Shown here: one piece after another, positions 1 to 14,900 of the stretch
How the letters are laid out: the number at the start of each line of letters is the position of its first letter
Numbering within the stretch: the first letter of the stretch is position 1
Source: Siphonodentalium dalli
Lineage: Eukaryota; Mollusca; Scaphopoda; Gadilida; Siphonodentaliidae
Length of the DNA: 64,000 bases
Direction: 5' to 3'
Assembly: GCA_032622095.1 (NCBI GenBank)
Contig: CP136062.1
Coordinates: 201,339,959 to 201,403,958, forward strand
Translations under genes and position numbers: made by a program
Notes under the pieces: generated by a model
What the model was told of the DNA's origin: nothing
What the model saw: only the letters and a program-made list of their open reading frames with translations
Database searches by the model: none

Positions 1-479
1 CAGGTTGTGGTCAAAAGTCATATATGACTTTTCACCACAATCTGGACTCGTACAAGAAAAACACATACTGTACACAACATTGTATAATAACTTCATATTA
101 ATATTGGTATTTTAGTATTTTCCACAACAGGTGCCTGTAATTAAATTCACTGATTGGCGTCCTATAATTATGCTCTTCGTTCTGTTTTATGTAACCTCTT
201 GTTCGAAGTGTCTTACTGTTAGCTAGCAGCTAGTATAATCCAGTGTATGTATGGTTTCACCTCAAACAATGTTTTTCAGTGGATATACGTAAACAAATAA
301 TAAAAAAAAATATTTGTTTTCGCTGATAATATAACGCAGTCTATATAGTCCAGGAGATATTGGTCGACACGAGCTATGTTATGCGTTTTGATACCTTTAA
401 GTTGAACTAGTAGATGGTTTATGTACAATTTCGTCCATACATACCGATATTATGACAAAAAGTTGAAATTAATATGTGA
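1..479. other. No recognisable feature
   Basis: AT-rich sequence without a convincing coding frame, repeat or RNA gene. It lies 3' of the glucanase gene and is presumably intergenic. Confidence 0.4.
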
Positions 480-1600
480 AAATATCGATTTATTTTCAAT
501 TTCTAGCCGCCAATTTACCAGCGATCTTGGCTGTGAGTATCAATTGCCAAACTCTAATGAATACTTCATGTCACTATTCCATATCAACATGTAATGGTGG
601 ATAGAAAACGCGAAACAATAACGCCCATCCTAAGAAAGTAAAGGAATGTAGATTTGTTTTCAAATTTCGGTCGCCATTTTGGCCGCCATCTTCGATTTGG
701 AAAACATTTTCTTGCATGAGATGTAAGGTAATTACTTCACCTCAGTATTTCCAACTCAACTGTACGCATGGATGGAGTTGTCTCGACAATAATGCCCAAT
801 GATGTGAATATGAGGGAATTTCGGTAATTTTTCAAAATCTGTCTGCCATTGTGGGCGCCATTTTGGATTTGGGGGACTTTTATTTGGATATGGTACAAGG
901 AAATTTCTTCGCCTAAGTGTTCCCAACTTACAATAGTAAGCAGGTGTGGAGTTGTCATGACAATAATGCTCACTGATGTTAAAATCAGCGATTTTCGGCG
1001 ATTTTTTATTTCTGGTGGCCATTTTGGCCGCCATCTTGGATTTGGGTAAATATTCCTCCACTCAGGTATAAGAGGAATCCTAGCTCGAGTATCTCATGCA
1101 AATATATATGCATGGGTGTTGTTATAATAGCAATAACATTCATTGATTCGAAATATAACATCCCGTTATTAACGGAGATTCGGCTTTGACCTATGATACC
1201 GGCATTTGGGAAAACGTGATATCTGACATAAATATCCCGCAATGAATGCATATTATGGTCCCCATGTGTTCGCCAATGACTCCTCTATATGATAAATGTA
1301 TAACATGATGCAAAAATTCTAACATTTTCCCACAGAGACAAACGAAAGGTGGTAACATGTCAGAAAACTAGCATATTTTCACATTTCGGCGGCCATCTTG
1401 GCCGCCATATTGGATTCTGGTGTCGGATTTTTGGCTAATTTGTAAGGGTTGTATATTAGCATAACGAATCGAGCGGAAAACAAGACCGCATTTGCTATCA
1501 TCTTTACTATAATGGCGATCAAAGAGACCTGGTGCATTTTAAAAAATGGCCGCCATGATGGACGCCATCTTGTCTGGAGTCTCTGCGGCCACTTTTTTTT
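480..1600. repeat. Decayed tandem repeat (GGCCGCCAT family)
   Basis: A phrase of the type ATTTCGG...GGCCGCCATCTTGGATTTGG recurs near 500, 665, 840, 1005, 1385 and 1545, with a spacing of very roughly 170 bases. The copies are heavily diverged. Short open frames here run through the repeats and are not supported as genes. Shorter GGCTGCTGGCGGCCATG phrases at 32350, 38575 and 38700 have a similar flavour and may be distant relatives. Confidence 0.6.
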
Positions 1601-4600
1601 CTTGTTAACAAGTGAAAAAAATTAGAGGAGACCTTAAGGAAGAAAATTAGTGGGGTGAAGTTAAGTCCTGGGGGGGGGGGGGGGTTGCAGAGGTCGACCA
1701 ATATCTCCTGGACTAATATACATACTATTTACTGTCGACGCAATTATCTGTATTTTGGACACGAATGCATTTTTTATGATCTAAAGTTTACTCGCAAATT
1801 ATCAAAAAAAGTAATCTCGTTCTCTCAGATATATCATGACATGTTATGTTTGAATGTGATAGATACAGCTGGTATGCTAATTAACATGCATAACGTGGGG
1901 TTTATAAGCATTAGGGTGGATACACACATGCATGTAATGTCTGTATGTAAAATACATGTATTTTACATGGTCACACCAATCATTGATAGCATTAATCGCC
2001 TGCGCGAGATCGTTCCATTTCAACAGGCGAGACCGGTGAGTAGTTATAAGCCAAAATCAAACTAACTGTTATCAAGAGATTTCAGGCCAGTCATAAACAT
2101 GTCTTTTTTCATGGGTGCCGAAATGAATAAATCCTGTCTGATATATGTTGCTGTTTTTCACGAGTTTTAGTTCATTTCGAAAAGTGGATTTGAGTCTGTC
2201 GATTTTATACTTGATTTGTTTCTCGTCATTTCTTGGAAACAGGGTCATCCAAAATAAAAAATAAATGTGTAGACTTTTGAAGCTATTTTAGGACGATTGT
2301 GATACATGAGTGTTTAATGCCCCACACACTGACTCCCAATTTAATCTCGTCCAGCAGAACCCGAACGGCTTTCTGGCTCCACATTTTGGAAGTGCTATAT
2401 TAATACACATGGCAATCAACTAACTCATACATGGTGAATTCCATGTTATAAAGTGATTTAGCCTAATTGGACAACGCCGAATCGAGTCAGGATAAGGGTA
2501 TTTGTTCCTCGACTATGCAGTATTTGTTCCTCGACTATGCATGGCCTCAGTTCAAATTTTAACAATCCGATATGGTGCTCTCATGCCTTGAATACAGGCA
2601 TTGGAACATTAAGACAGACAATACCAGTTTGTTGAGATTGCTCGGATAATTTGAGGGCGAGCTCATGTGATAACTTTCAATTGGGATTTCTTTGCATATA
2701 TCCATTACAGCGCCAAAACATTAATGCAGGTACAACGTTGAAAGAAAAAAGAGTCACCCCCCCCCCCCCATTTTAACCCAGAATTTACAGAGCAGTGTTT
2801 GTTTCTCAGGCCAAAGGATGAACAAGTTCCTAACTGTCACCATTTTAGCCTGTACAGGCTTGAATTATCACATTTTGGACTATAATCCATGATTGGGGGA
2901 GGGGCTGGTTCTCGAAAGTTTCGAATAACTAAGGGATTTAGTTGAATGTATCGGCCGGGATTATCTGGGCAAGAATGTACAACATAATGTTTTACTTAAA
3001 TATTCCATAGTTTTAAATTGTGTGTATATAACACAAGAGAGGAAAGTTGGCGTAGTTGTGGACTCGTAGCTGGACAACCCTTTTTCCGAATGAAGACACA
3101 CATGCAGCAACACCACCTTCTGTATACCTTCAAATTTAAAGCTGTAATAATATGTTCATAATTATATGAATAGCATCAATTGCTGCATATGAGATTAATC
3201 ACTCGTAGCAAACAGGCACGGCAGATATGACTGTCAACTACAATATTTACAAATCAGGAGTGGCTTCGTGGCTTCAGTGGGGTAGGCCTCATGTTGCTGC
3301 ATGCCCCCCTCCGGTCGATGAAATATGTAATGGTCAGTCCGGTAGCTTCCGGTATAATATAGCCCCTACATTGTGGAAATCCTGGGACCATCACTGGTAT
3401 ACAACCAAGAGAAGACTGACAATGATTTAAACAGAACGTCCAACATTTGGGTTATCGCGCGAACAATTATTTTAAGCGGCCTGACGACTTCGTCCAGTCA
3501 ACGACACTCTACACACTCAGAGCGTTACTCACTGTGGTCAAACATAGCCGCAATGATTGGGTTATCAGCAGACACATATTACATGGTCTGTATGATCCAT
3601 GTAAAACGACAAAAACACGATATTTACAGAGATTACATGCATGTGTGTATCCACCCTTATGCAGATGTGTGTTATTGTGGGCGGGTGTTAGAAGCGAACT
3701 ATTTATCGATTAGAGGTTGTGCATAAATTGGGCGACAGTACATGATCATTCCAGATTACGATTGTCGACTTGTTGTATAAAGTGCCCATTCGGAGAAATA
3801 GAAAAGGACGATGTAGAACATAGGAGATGGGTTTTAAATTGTATAAATCAGCAGACGAAGACTCACGGATTGGCATTACATGATCGACCCAGATGCGGCT
3901 GTATACATATATATATATATATGGTGTTAAAAATGTGTGTTTGTGTTTTGTTTTTTTGTCATATTGAACACTCACCACCCCGCATACCTTCATGGATTTT
4001 TACTACCTTCTGGACGATGTCGATATTTTGCGATGATTATTTTTTCTTTCTTGTCTTTGTTCCGTGGACACCGAAATAGGAATATTTTCAGGTTTATTTC
4101 TCTATCCGTATGGGTATACAAGAGAGTCAACTCTAAAGAAATGCCCTTGGTTTGAAATTTGTAGCATCTTCCAGACTTGGTAGCTTGAGGTACCGGTTTA
4201 AAAGGTTCAATGCAAGGGGGCACAAGAGCGGTTTGTCTAGTTGGGGGGGGGGGGGCGTATACCGTCAACTGGAGATTTCAAGGGACGACCTTCTCATTGG
4301 AGACCCACTATAATGTGCAACAAATATTTTAATAAAATTGTATAAGCGTCACCATGCACTAAGAACATTGAGAAATAGATAAAAACGTACTGACAATGTT
4401 CCAATAACAAAATTACTCAGTTGAAACTATTGTTATGTAAACAAATCTGTTACAGTGATTTGTCAACAAAAGTCTATAATCCTAGCTGTCTATATAGTAT
4501 TATATCAAATAGTTTTATCTGAATATGAGTTTCAGAATATTTAATCAACGTGTTGGACTTTTCCCAATGTTTACCATAAAGTTTTGATCTCAATTTTGCT

Positions 4601-5100
4601 CTTGTTGGACTTTTAACAGTTATTCCACTATAGCAGTAATACATAACAATTAATACTTGGTTTTGACATGCAAAATATCATTATTAAAGAGTTATAAACA
4701 ATAGACCAATTTTCTTTCATTAATATAGAAATTATTTCTTAAAGACATATTATGGACTTGTTCGAGTTCTTGAAACTGATAAGTTAGTATTCAGGCGTTA
4801 TGCCAACCTGGAGAATGTAGCATTCTACTAACATCGTCGAAAATTTCAACGAAATCGACCATACCACTCAATAGAAAATATCGTCAAAACTACGCTCAGT
4901 TGAAAATATTTATATCTGTATTCGGGACGCAACAATCGGCAACTAACAAACAACATGATTTCGCCATCCAGAGTCGGTGCATTTAATTAATATATCAGAA
5001 TGACGGTGTGTGTTGGCAATTTGGATTAATATTCGTAAAAAGAACAAATTTGAGTAAGATAATTCTCCATTTCTATTGAATCACCCTACCGGAGTGTTTC
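1601..5100. other. Non-coding sequence with homopolymer runs
   Basis: No gene was recognised. Visible features are a poly-G run (1670-1684), a poly-C run (2757-2769), a poly-G run (4243-4255), a short TA run near 3908 and a 20-base duplicated phrase at about 2500-2540. The open frames of up to 138 residues show no family motif. Confidence 0.4.
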
Positions 5101-5104
5101 ACAT

Positions 5105-5500
5105 CACTTTAATAAGAAAAAATATCATAGTAGAAATATTTTCTCACCCTTTAGAAATATTTTCTGAGACATTAGAAATATTTTCTATTATTTCTTAAAT
5201 TAAGAAAGCAAAACAGATCATCGTTTTTGTGTTAGAAATATTTTCTTGCCGGTTAGAAATTATTTCTGACTTTATAAATATTTTCTTATGGGATAGAAAT
5301 GTTTTCTTATCGTGTAGAAATGTTTTCTGGTTTTAAGAAAATTCCAGCACATTTCTTGAAGCTTTTATCTTCGTAAGAAAATGTTTTCTATGTTTAGAAA
5401 AAACTCTCTTCGTATATAGAAATAAATTCTTGATATAAGATATTTTAACTTGATTCAAGCATTATTTTCTTATTTAGAAAATCCTTGTTGGCAGTGTATT
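5105..5500. repeat. Motif-saturated island, AGAAATATTTTCT
   Basis: Near-palindromic AGAAATATTTTCT and variants recur at irregular spacing through about 380 bases. The right edge reads GGCAGTGTAT. Two other islands (49505-49990 and 51480-51935) end in a similar AGTGTAT. It may be the remains of a non-autonomous DNA transposon with subterminal motifs. No certain inverted terminus or target duplication was found. Confidence 0.5.
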
Positions 5501-5536
5501 TTTGCTGTTGTCTTTCCCTCGTACATACAAACATAT

Positions 5537-5542
5537 TTTATT
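5537..5542 (-). terminator. Poly(A) signal of the GH16 glucanase gene
   Basis: AATAAA on the minus strand, about 175 bases downstream of the stop codon at 5716. It is the first canonical signal after the terminal exon and fits a 3' UTR of about 200 bases. Confidence 0.6.
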
Positions 5543-5715
5543 TGTAAACTCACATATTGACATAAAGCAAATTGTGAACACAAAGAAACAAACATGGAAT
5601 GCTTATAAAACGGATTGGAACACAAGTTATTCCACATTAATGCTCATCCCCTAAATGTTAGCTATAGTCAGATGATGACTGACATGATACTTCGAACTAG
5701 GAATCGACACATCGA

Positions 5716-5919
5716 TCACAAAGTTTCCATGGTGACGTCAAACACTTCCATAGCAACATCTTCGCCAATCCACGTTTTTGTCCAATCATCGCGTCCTTTC
5801 CAGAAATCCTTGTTAGCCTTATATCCTTTGTTTTTCCATGGCTTCTTATAATCGTATTTCCATTCATTCGGGAAGAATCCATGATTCGACCCAACGGCAA
5901 CATTCAATATCAAATAGAA
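5716..5919 (-). CDS. GH16 gene, coding exon 12 (terminal)
   Basis: Acceptor AG at 5920-5921, phase 0 entry, TGA stop at 5716-5718. It encodes residues 396-462, with the GH16 C-terminal block LILNVAVG, the following GFFPNEW and a DFWKGRDDW segment. These match the C-terminal part of glucan-binding proteins and laminarinases. Confidence 0.92.
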   Translation of the reverse strand, partial: FYLILNVAVGSNHGFFPNEWKYDYKKPWKNKGYKANKDFWKGRDDWTKTWIGEDVAMEVFDVTMETL

Positions 5920-8900
5920 CTGAAACGAGATGAATGGAATCGCACATCAGTTATAAATGTACGGTATATATTGGAATGGCATTTTATTCATCAGGAAAAT
6001 ATGGGCAGACGGCAGACGAAAAAACTGATAATACAAATGCAGGATTCATATTCATTGTTTGGAAATGTTCAGAACATAATTCTCTAAGGGAACAAACTAT
6101 CCGTCAACCAGTATGTATGGTAAAGACTACTACTAGTAGGGCGGATATATGTAAAATCGTGCATTTTTTTCAATACATCACCAAATGTGGCCTGTACATG
6201 TACGTTCCTCAACATGTGCTAAATCAAAATACATATCATGGTAACATAAGTTTAATTTCATATAATATGGAAACATTGCTGGTGTTTCGCTGTCAATATA
6301 GTGCATGTGTTGCATTCGAAGTACTTCACCACTTAGATACAACTGGGTAGCACATTTGACGTTGCTATGATAACCAAGCCTACATGATCATGTGACCAAA
6401 CTGCAAATAAATTCCATCTCAGTATATTGAATGAAATAACGCCGATTGCGCACGTGTCCAGAGTTTATATCTAGTCCATTCCATTCAGTATTCATCATAT
6501 TAGAGTATTGGGGTCTTCTGTCGATGAAAATGAAGAAAGGCAACACGCTCGGAATTCATGGAGACAACGCATAAAAAAAACGCCGGTAAATCTGAAAATA
6601 TATAGCAAAATAGAATATCTTTCGTCTATTTAGTGCTTGTAAGCTAATTAATGTGGGCTCAATGTTACCCATCCAATAGGTCAAGCGATAAATCAAATTG
6701 GCTATAATTCACAGATGGAAAGTTTCCTTAGGGATAGCTGCCAATATGACCGCCAAACAAATGTGTGTGGGCATTTTATAATAATTTCACCTCATAATCG
6801 CCTGTATGTATGTAAAGGAAGATTAAGAAAAACAACTACGACAAGGTACGGCAAATGGATATTTATTTTTCGATGCTCACGTTTCGTGTCATATATGGTG
6901 TGCTTATAACCAAGATAACAAGAGGACACTGCAATGAATATGGACGAATGTTGGTAACTTATTATTGTATCGCATGCGGCAGTGACGGTGTGTCGTATAA
7001 CTACTTACACTGGATAAGTGTCAACTCTATCACATATGTATTATTATCGTGTGACTCCTCCAAATACAATTTCTAGTAGAGGGGATTACCCGACTAATGG
7101 GAAATCAATGTCATTGGGAAAAAACACTCGTTATCGGATGAATCCAGTTAGAGATATTGACACTCATCCTCTGGACCGAGCGAACATGTATGCACATCGC
7201 AAATACTTGCATTTTAATCAATGTTCAATGGAACAGCTATCGGCTAGATTTGGCAACTTTAGACATATGATATTCAGATAATTACCATTTTGAGCGATTG
7301 TGGAAATATGATTGCCAAATATCTTTACTCGAATCTATAACAAAAACTGGTTTCCACGACAACAAACGAAATTCGGATGAGTCAGCGCAATTTTATTCAC
7401 ACTATAGGTAGAGAGTTTACACCGCTACTGAACAAAATGGAATGCGTTGCTATTGTTTTCCAACAAGAGGGTGTCGAAGTAAAGCTCATTTTTCAACTGA
7501 ATTATGGGTTGGTTGCTATATATATGGCAACAATTTGACAAGTATTTGATCACAGATGTTTTTGCCTACCGAACTTCTTAAAACTGGGACATATCATATA
7601 TTAATTGGGCAAAATTTCTCAGTATATTCATAATGTGCTAGATTCGGCCATTTTTGTCACATATCTGATCCAATAGAAAGGGTTAAAGTGACTTGGTGGT
7701 TTCAACTTCAAATTAACATATTATGTTAAGTATACGAAGCCCTGGCATATCGATTTGTCACACCTGTTCATTTGTTTATTTGGATATGTTGAAAAGTGTT
7801 GTAACATAGTGTGTGCCTATCTATCTATAGGTTTCTCCCAACCTTCATTGTGTTGAAGTTTGAAAGGAGGCGCATGATTGTCTAGCTACACAATTTTGAT
7901 GTGCAATATTTTTGGTGAATTTTGGATTTTATTTAAAAACATGATAAAAACTCAGATTAGGTACAGGTTGGGTTATGGGAGTTTGAAGTGGTCGCTATAA
8001 AGAGCAGATTTGAACTTGTCCAGGTATGTGAGGGTAGCAATAGCAGGGTCAAGATAATTCCATGCAAGAATAGTACGTGGGTAGAATGAGGTGCGGGTGT
8101 ATTTGGGTCCAGTGAAAAACAGTACACATTTATGGCTTTATGTAATTAACCTTATCGCTGCCAACCTTTGTCCGTATAAAAGCTCAAGTTGTCTCGTTCT
8201 TGTGATTATCTAGCGGTCGGATTGGTACATTAACATTCTGGCTGCAGTCACTAGAGTAACTGGATGATACTAACAGGAAATGTCTCGAATCACGAAAGAT
8301 AATAAGTTACCAGAAATATTTGCATGGCCAGATCGAAAATTGGACATCATCCAGATGGTATGTAGGTGACATCGAACATGTAGCATTAATAGGACAACCA
8401 TTTAATTTCGCTAAATGCTTACCGGTTGATCGAATGGTGCGTTCGGGCTACCATTTGCCCATGGATTTTTCCCCCGGAACCGTCCTAACTTATAAAACCC
8501 TTCTGCAGGAGTGTTCAACCGCAGTGTCTCTTTCCCGTCCACTCTATTTCTGCAAGGCGACGAGAATTGATCGTAAATATAATTATAATGGTACATATAC
8601 ATACAGACTGTAGAGCGGGTTCGTAAATATAATTATAATGGTACATATACATACAGACTGTAGAGCGGGTTCGTAAATATAATTATAATGGTACATATAC
8701 ATACAGACTGTAGAGCGGGCTCGTAAATATAATTATAATGGTACATATACATACAGACTGTAGAGCGGGTTCGTAAATATAATTATAATGGTGCATATAC
8801 ATACAGACATACAGACTGTAGAGCGGGTTCGTCAAATCACACTTACGGTGAACAGTTATAACAAAATGTCTTGGCCAATAAGCAAGATCACCGAGTCGCT

Positions 8901-11900
8901 ACCATATTGGACCCATCCAGCCCCGTCCGCGCATTCAGTGCTACAGGTCAAAGTTCTGGAATATAGCATTCCACATTTGGAGCTTTTTAATACTCACGAA
9001 TTCCATAAATATGGAATTCAAAACTCCATATATGGAATTCTACTCCAGAACTTTCATCTGTAGCACTTAAACCGCGGAATGGTGCTGGATGGATCCAATA
9101 TGGTAGCGACTCAGTGATCTCGCTTATTGCCTGGGCCCAGGATTTGGCCGCATATATCTATATGGAGTTCAGAAACTTTACTTGCGCAACGACAAAGAAG
9201 GCATGCCACTTCTAAATCTGATAACTATGACGTTTACCACTCGATGCTCACCATGCAGTGTTTGAATATCCTGACTGTATTTTTTGAAAAATTTCGAACA
9301 GTAGTACGCATTCCAAGGTCAGACTTCATCGTTTTCAGATTTGATGGGAGTAGCGGCATGCATGCCTTCCTGGTGAATAACAATGTGTCGTGAATGATAG
9401 GGCCGAGGGAATCCAACATGTTTGTAACTGCTTATCATATATGTGTGAAAGCTCTCAGTAGCAGCATGTGTCATGCTGTCGTGTAAACCGTCGACTGTTA
9501 TTCTTAAGTAAACGTATAACTGGTATGCTTTATTGCTAGACATGATTTAACATATTACATACAAACACATATACACATATTAATATTTACAAACGTGGAT
9601 TAGGATGCCTACAATGGGAGACAGACACATTGGAATGACAACTCTATATGCCACCGAGTCCTTTGTACATACATAAAGTACATGTATATGCTGTCGTGTA
9701 AACCGTTGACTGTTATCCGGAAAGTACATATATACAGTGCATGCATAGTATGCACATGCCCCAGCAAATTCACACCCTGGCCTTTCGATAGTCATGCGGC
9801 AAAATGTCCAGCTACGCCCTACATCGCTATTTCTGATGTGTCACCATGACAATATCGAGATTGATGTTTCACTCTTGTCATGACGAGGATGACTCACCAA
9901 GTTGGTGAGGTCCTAATCAGGAAAGACCTTATTTTGCGGACACTTTATTTGATGTGGATGAAAATGACAAAAGGTGGCATCTAATTCAAAGCTATAGTGA
10001 CAAACACATTTATCATATTTTCTGCTTCATTCCTTGATTTAATTTTTTCGAGCAGTTCACATTTATCGGATTTACATCATAAAACTCCCCAATATTGAAC
10101 AAGAACCAATTAACCGTGCAGTTGTTCCTGATAATCCATTGCTCTCACACAACCAAACTTCTATTCAAGGTACGTGGTATCAACTTCTTAAGGAAGTTAC
10201 ACATTTGGGAGTAACAATGTGTAAAATTCTGCAACGAATTCAACGAACTTTTAGTCCAGGCACATTAGGCGTGAATGGGAAAAAGTAAGGAAATAAATCC
10301 GGGAAAGCTGATTTTTAAAATATTATTTAGGCCATAACATCGCGGATGCGTCGCGAAAAGTCCCCTAAAATCGCAGTTGAGCTTTCGGAGTTAACCAATT
10401 TTTTCCATAAAAAATAAAAACTTTTAAGTTTTTCACAATCATAGGAATAATGGGATGATATAACAATTTTTCAGCCGAAACATATACCAAATGTACTCAA
10501 TATTGTTCAATACACAATTCTCGAATCAGAGATACAAATTCAACGGGGGGATTTGAATGAATTTCGGTGATATGGATATAAAATAACATAATGACCCCAA
10601 AAAATGACGATTTTTTCAGACAAACTGTCCTATTCGATGTCAAATTTCTCGGGCTATTCATTACGAAGGCGCAAGCAATTTTGTTTTAAAAACTGCACAG
10701 ACATCACTCCTACTATATAATATGCGGGATTAGCAACTATACCTATGATAAGTGGTCAATACTTGTAAAAACATAACCCTACCCCCTAAACTGGCTCTCG
10801 TCACATTTTGCTCTTCCGCTAGTCCAAGTGCTTGTTGTAGAAAACACACCAACTGTGAAAAGGGCAATACAAGCATGAAACTTGGCACATATGTTCATTA
10901 TACGCTACTGCTCATTTTCACATGTGGCGACATTTGCAACAGGCTCTTCTTGGCAACGGTTGCTAGGCAACTACCCGGCATCGGATTAATGCATATGACT
11001 GATATTATATGTGTTCTAACATACTAAACTACGTCGTGTAGCATGTTTATGGTGAACATATTTGTTGTCAGTTTTGACCTGACTGACAAATTACCATACT
11101 TCTTACTTACAAGGGGTGACGATTGCTAGGGACACACACACAATCTAAAAATGCACATATGACTGATATTATGGTAGCTTTAACAAACTAAACTACACCT
11201 AATAGCACTTTTATGTTGAAAACAATTAGAATAGTTGTTGTTAGTGTTGAGCTGGCTGAAAAAATACCATATAATTCTTACTTATATGAGTGGTAACTGT
11301 TGCCAGGGTCATACCCGAAATACAAAAATGCACATATGACTGATATTATGGTATTATTAACGTTTTTATGGTGAAAACAATTATAAATGTTGTTAGTGTG
11401 AGCCTAACCAGAATATGGGTATAATTATCCGTTATGCTCCATCAGTTTAGATATCGGGAATTCAAAGTGAGAGTTGAAAAGTTGTTGCTTATATTTAATA
11501 TGAGACATGGCCATAATAGTTATATAAGCCATAGACCCACACAGCTAGTTATATAATGTAAGTCACGGACCCACTCTATACTATATATGAAGAACATAGC
11601 TAGGGTCAGCCACCAATATGTTAGTCATGGCCCTAGCCTACAATAGTTAGGTTAGGAACCCAGGCACATACATTGTCACAGGACCCATGTCCATACATAT
11701 AGACTATGGACGTAGAATATGTATAGTCCATGAACCAGACCGCTTCATATAACCATACATGTATGGTATCTATGACCATGACCATGACACTGTTACATGG
11801 TGCAAATACCCAAGTGCCCACAGATAGACCATGTACTAAGATAACATAGACCAAGTCCGATGCACAATACATAAGTGCACCATTGATTCAGGAACCTATA

Positions 11901-14900
11901 TATGGTATGAACATATGAGACAGTTTTATGACAGACCAACCTATATATAGATATTGGACCGATGCCACATATACGAAAGTTAAGGATGTGGGGCCTTATA
12001 AATAGCCAATACACATATGGCACTGTGGGTTGGCCATGGACACATACCCATACGTGTAGGCCATGGACCAAGGCCGATATATGTATGCCATATTGCATTG
12101 TACCCAGGCATAAGCAGGTGTCTGTCTATATGTAGGATATGGACCCACCCCTTGTACGTGATATAGCTACACCAAAGACCCAGGCAAGTTTAAATAGTGC
12201 TAATACACAGGTGAATATAATGATGTATGCAGTGATACAGGTGCCTATATGTAGGACATGGACACAGGTCCCTAAATAAAAGCTACGGCAGCGCACATAT
12301 ATGCTGGTAGGCAATGGACTGATCCACATATATAGGAGACACATGGAGCCCATGCCTACTGGTAAGTCATGGACCAAAATGCATGTGCATGGATCCACGT
12401 CTCTATATGAATACCATATACGTACGTCCGTTTTCAGCCATTCGACCAACGCCCTATAGGATGGAGTTCCCTATCGATTGGCCGTGTGCACCACCATAGC
12501 TTGGCTATGGACCCAGGCTCATATAGGTAGGAAATTGAGACGGGCCACTATGGACAGCCCAAGGATCCAGGCTGATTTAGTTATGACCTTATTACCAGAC
12601 ATTTATATGTAAGACATGAACCCACCCCATGAATGTACATGTTACATGGCTATCTAGGTTATAACCACAGCCACGCATACGCTATGGACCCATATGAACA
12701 CCACATGTAGTGCAAATACACAGGTGTATATAGTTATGAACGCATGACATGTACCCAGGTCTATACGTCAAATCAATAGAACGAACCCTAAATAGTATAT
12801 CATCGGTCCAGGCCCCTTTCTATGACATGGACACAGTAATTAAGACACGCGTCATTGGATGCTGTTCCTTAGTAACTGTGGGTTGGTAATGGGCCCATGG
12901 CTGCCCATGTAAATGGGTTTTGGTCACCGGTTCCAAAGGGTAGTTCATGGTATTTCAGTCTGAAATATATAGGCCACGCTCATGTACGAGCTCCTATAGA
13001 CTTGTAAATGACTCATGACTCATTGACATATATCTATTACAAATGTAAGTACTCTTCCTGAATTTAAGATGAATTTGAAATTAATTGACCCGCCCACGAA
13101 ACCTCCCCAATTCTTTATTAATGGTCCAAGAAAACTAAGCATCTTACACTGCAGAATTCGCAACTATTGTAGTGAATTAAAATCAGATATGTACAACAAT
13201 TTTATCTCTGATACCTCTAAATGCACATGTGGATACGAAGTCGAAGATGCCTTTCATTATTTCTTTGAGTGCCCCCTGTATGCTACCGAAAGATGCGAAC
13301 TTGTCAATAAGATTGCAGCCCACCAATTTATAATATCTAACATTTCCTCCTTACTCACGTGGATATCATCAGAATCGAATCGACGCAATGAAATTCTTTT
13401 CCATTTTGTTTATTCATACATTTCATCAACGAAACGCTTTAATTAGGCCCCCTCCGCTAACAAATATAGGCGAGATCCTCCTTTGCGTTACAAATGTTGA
13501 CTACCTCAGATGAAATTTCAAAAGCAGGATATAACTGACAGCAATAAAAACCACACCATACATCATGCTGTATATATGTTATGTTTGTCATCTACGTTGT
13601 ATTTGTTAAATTGTTAATGGGAGAGGGGCGGATTTAAGTTGTTAAAACTTGTGCCCCGATCCCTCTTGTAATATTATATTACAATAAAATATGTTTAAAC
13701 AAAATTGACATATATGTAGTTATGGCATGGATATGAAGGAAACACAGTTAGTTTATACCATATAGCAACTGGTATGCGGATGCTACCACACCGTGATAGA
13801 GTGTTCTGCATGGATGCCATTGTCAAATGTAGTGCGAATGTCCGATTCCAGGGGGGGGGGGGGGGGGGTTCAGGTGGTATCGACATAAATGTGGGTCAAT
13901 ATTTTTACATGTCTCATTAAAATGTATTCCAACAATCGATTGATGGAAGATACAATAATAAACTCCACACAGGTATGTGATTCTGATAAAACTAACTGAA
14001 TACTGTGTCAGTTTAAAGAAGATTTGTCAATGGTATGTGGTTACCTAGCAACAATGATACCTCAATACCTATTTGCCACACGAAAATCACACAAGAATGC
14101 AGCAGTACACAACACAACAACCTTTAGTTATGCATTATTGTCAATATAACCATAATATGGTATATTATGAAACAATTATATCATGCAAATTTCCTGAAAC
14201 GCATACCATATTATGAAACAGTTATATCAGTTAAATTACCAGAAACTCATACATATGGTGTGCTTTCAAATGTGGATATGTCCATAGCAACCATTACACA
14301 CCCGTTAGGTAACGAATGTGGCAACTTTACTGCCATGTTCACACTAACAATAATTATAATAGTTGTTTTCAATATAAAAATGTTACATGACGTAGTTTAG
14401 TTTGTTAAAACTACCATAATATCAGCCATGTGTGCATTTTCCGATGTCTGGTATGTCCCTAGCAACCGTTACCAGAAATATATAGTTATTTTAAAAGTCG
14501 AACCCACACTAACAATAACTATTACAATTGTTTCACCATAAAACGATAATGACGTAGTTTATATTAGTTTGTCAAAACTACCATAATATCAGTCAGCTCG
14601 GCATGTTTCGATTTCGGGTATGTCCCTAGCAACCGTTACCACCCTGTAAGTAAGAACTATGGTAATTTTCCAGCCAGATCCACTCGAACAACAACTAATA
14701 TTATTTTCACCATAAAAATGCTGCATGACGTAGGTTAGATTGTTAAAACTGCTATAATATCAGTCATATTTGTATTTCTTCGATGTGGGATATTTGCCTA
14801 GCAACCGTTGCCAAGGAAGGACCTGCCGCGACGTATATACATCTGAAAATGATTAATAGTGTATAAGGAACCTATGTGCCAAGTTTCATAGTGTTATCAC

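Noticed and set aside
11633-12449. Cys/Tyr-rich minus-strand frames up to 107 residues
   Set aside because: They arise from the CATGGACCCAGGC motif-rich island and show no conserved domain.
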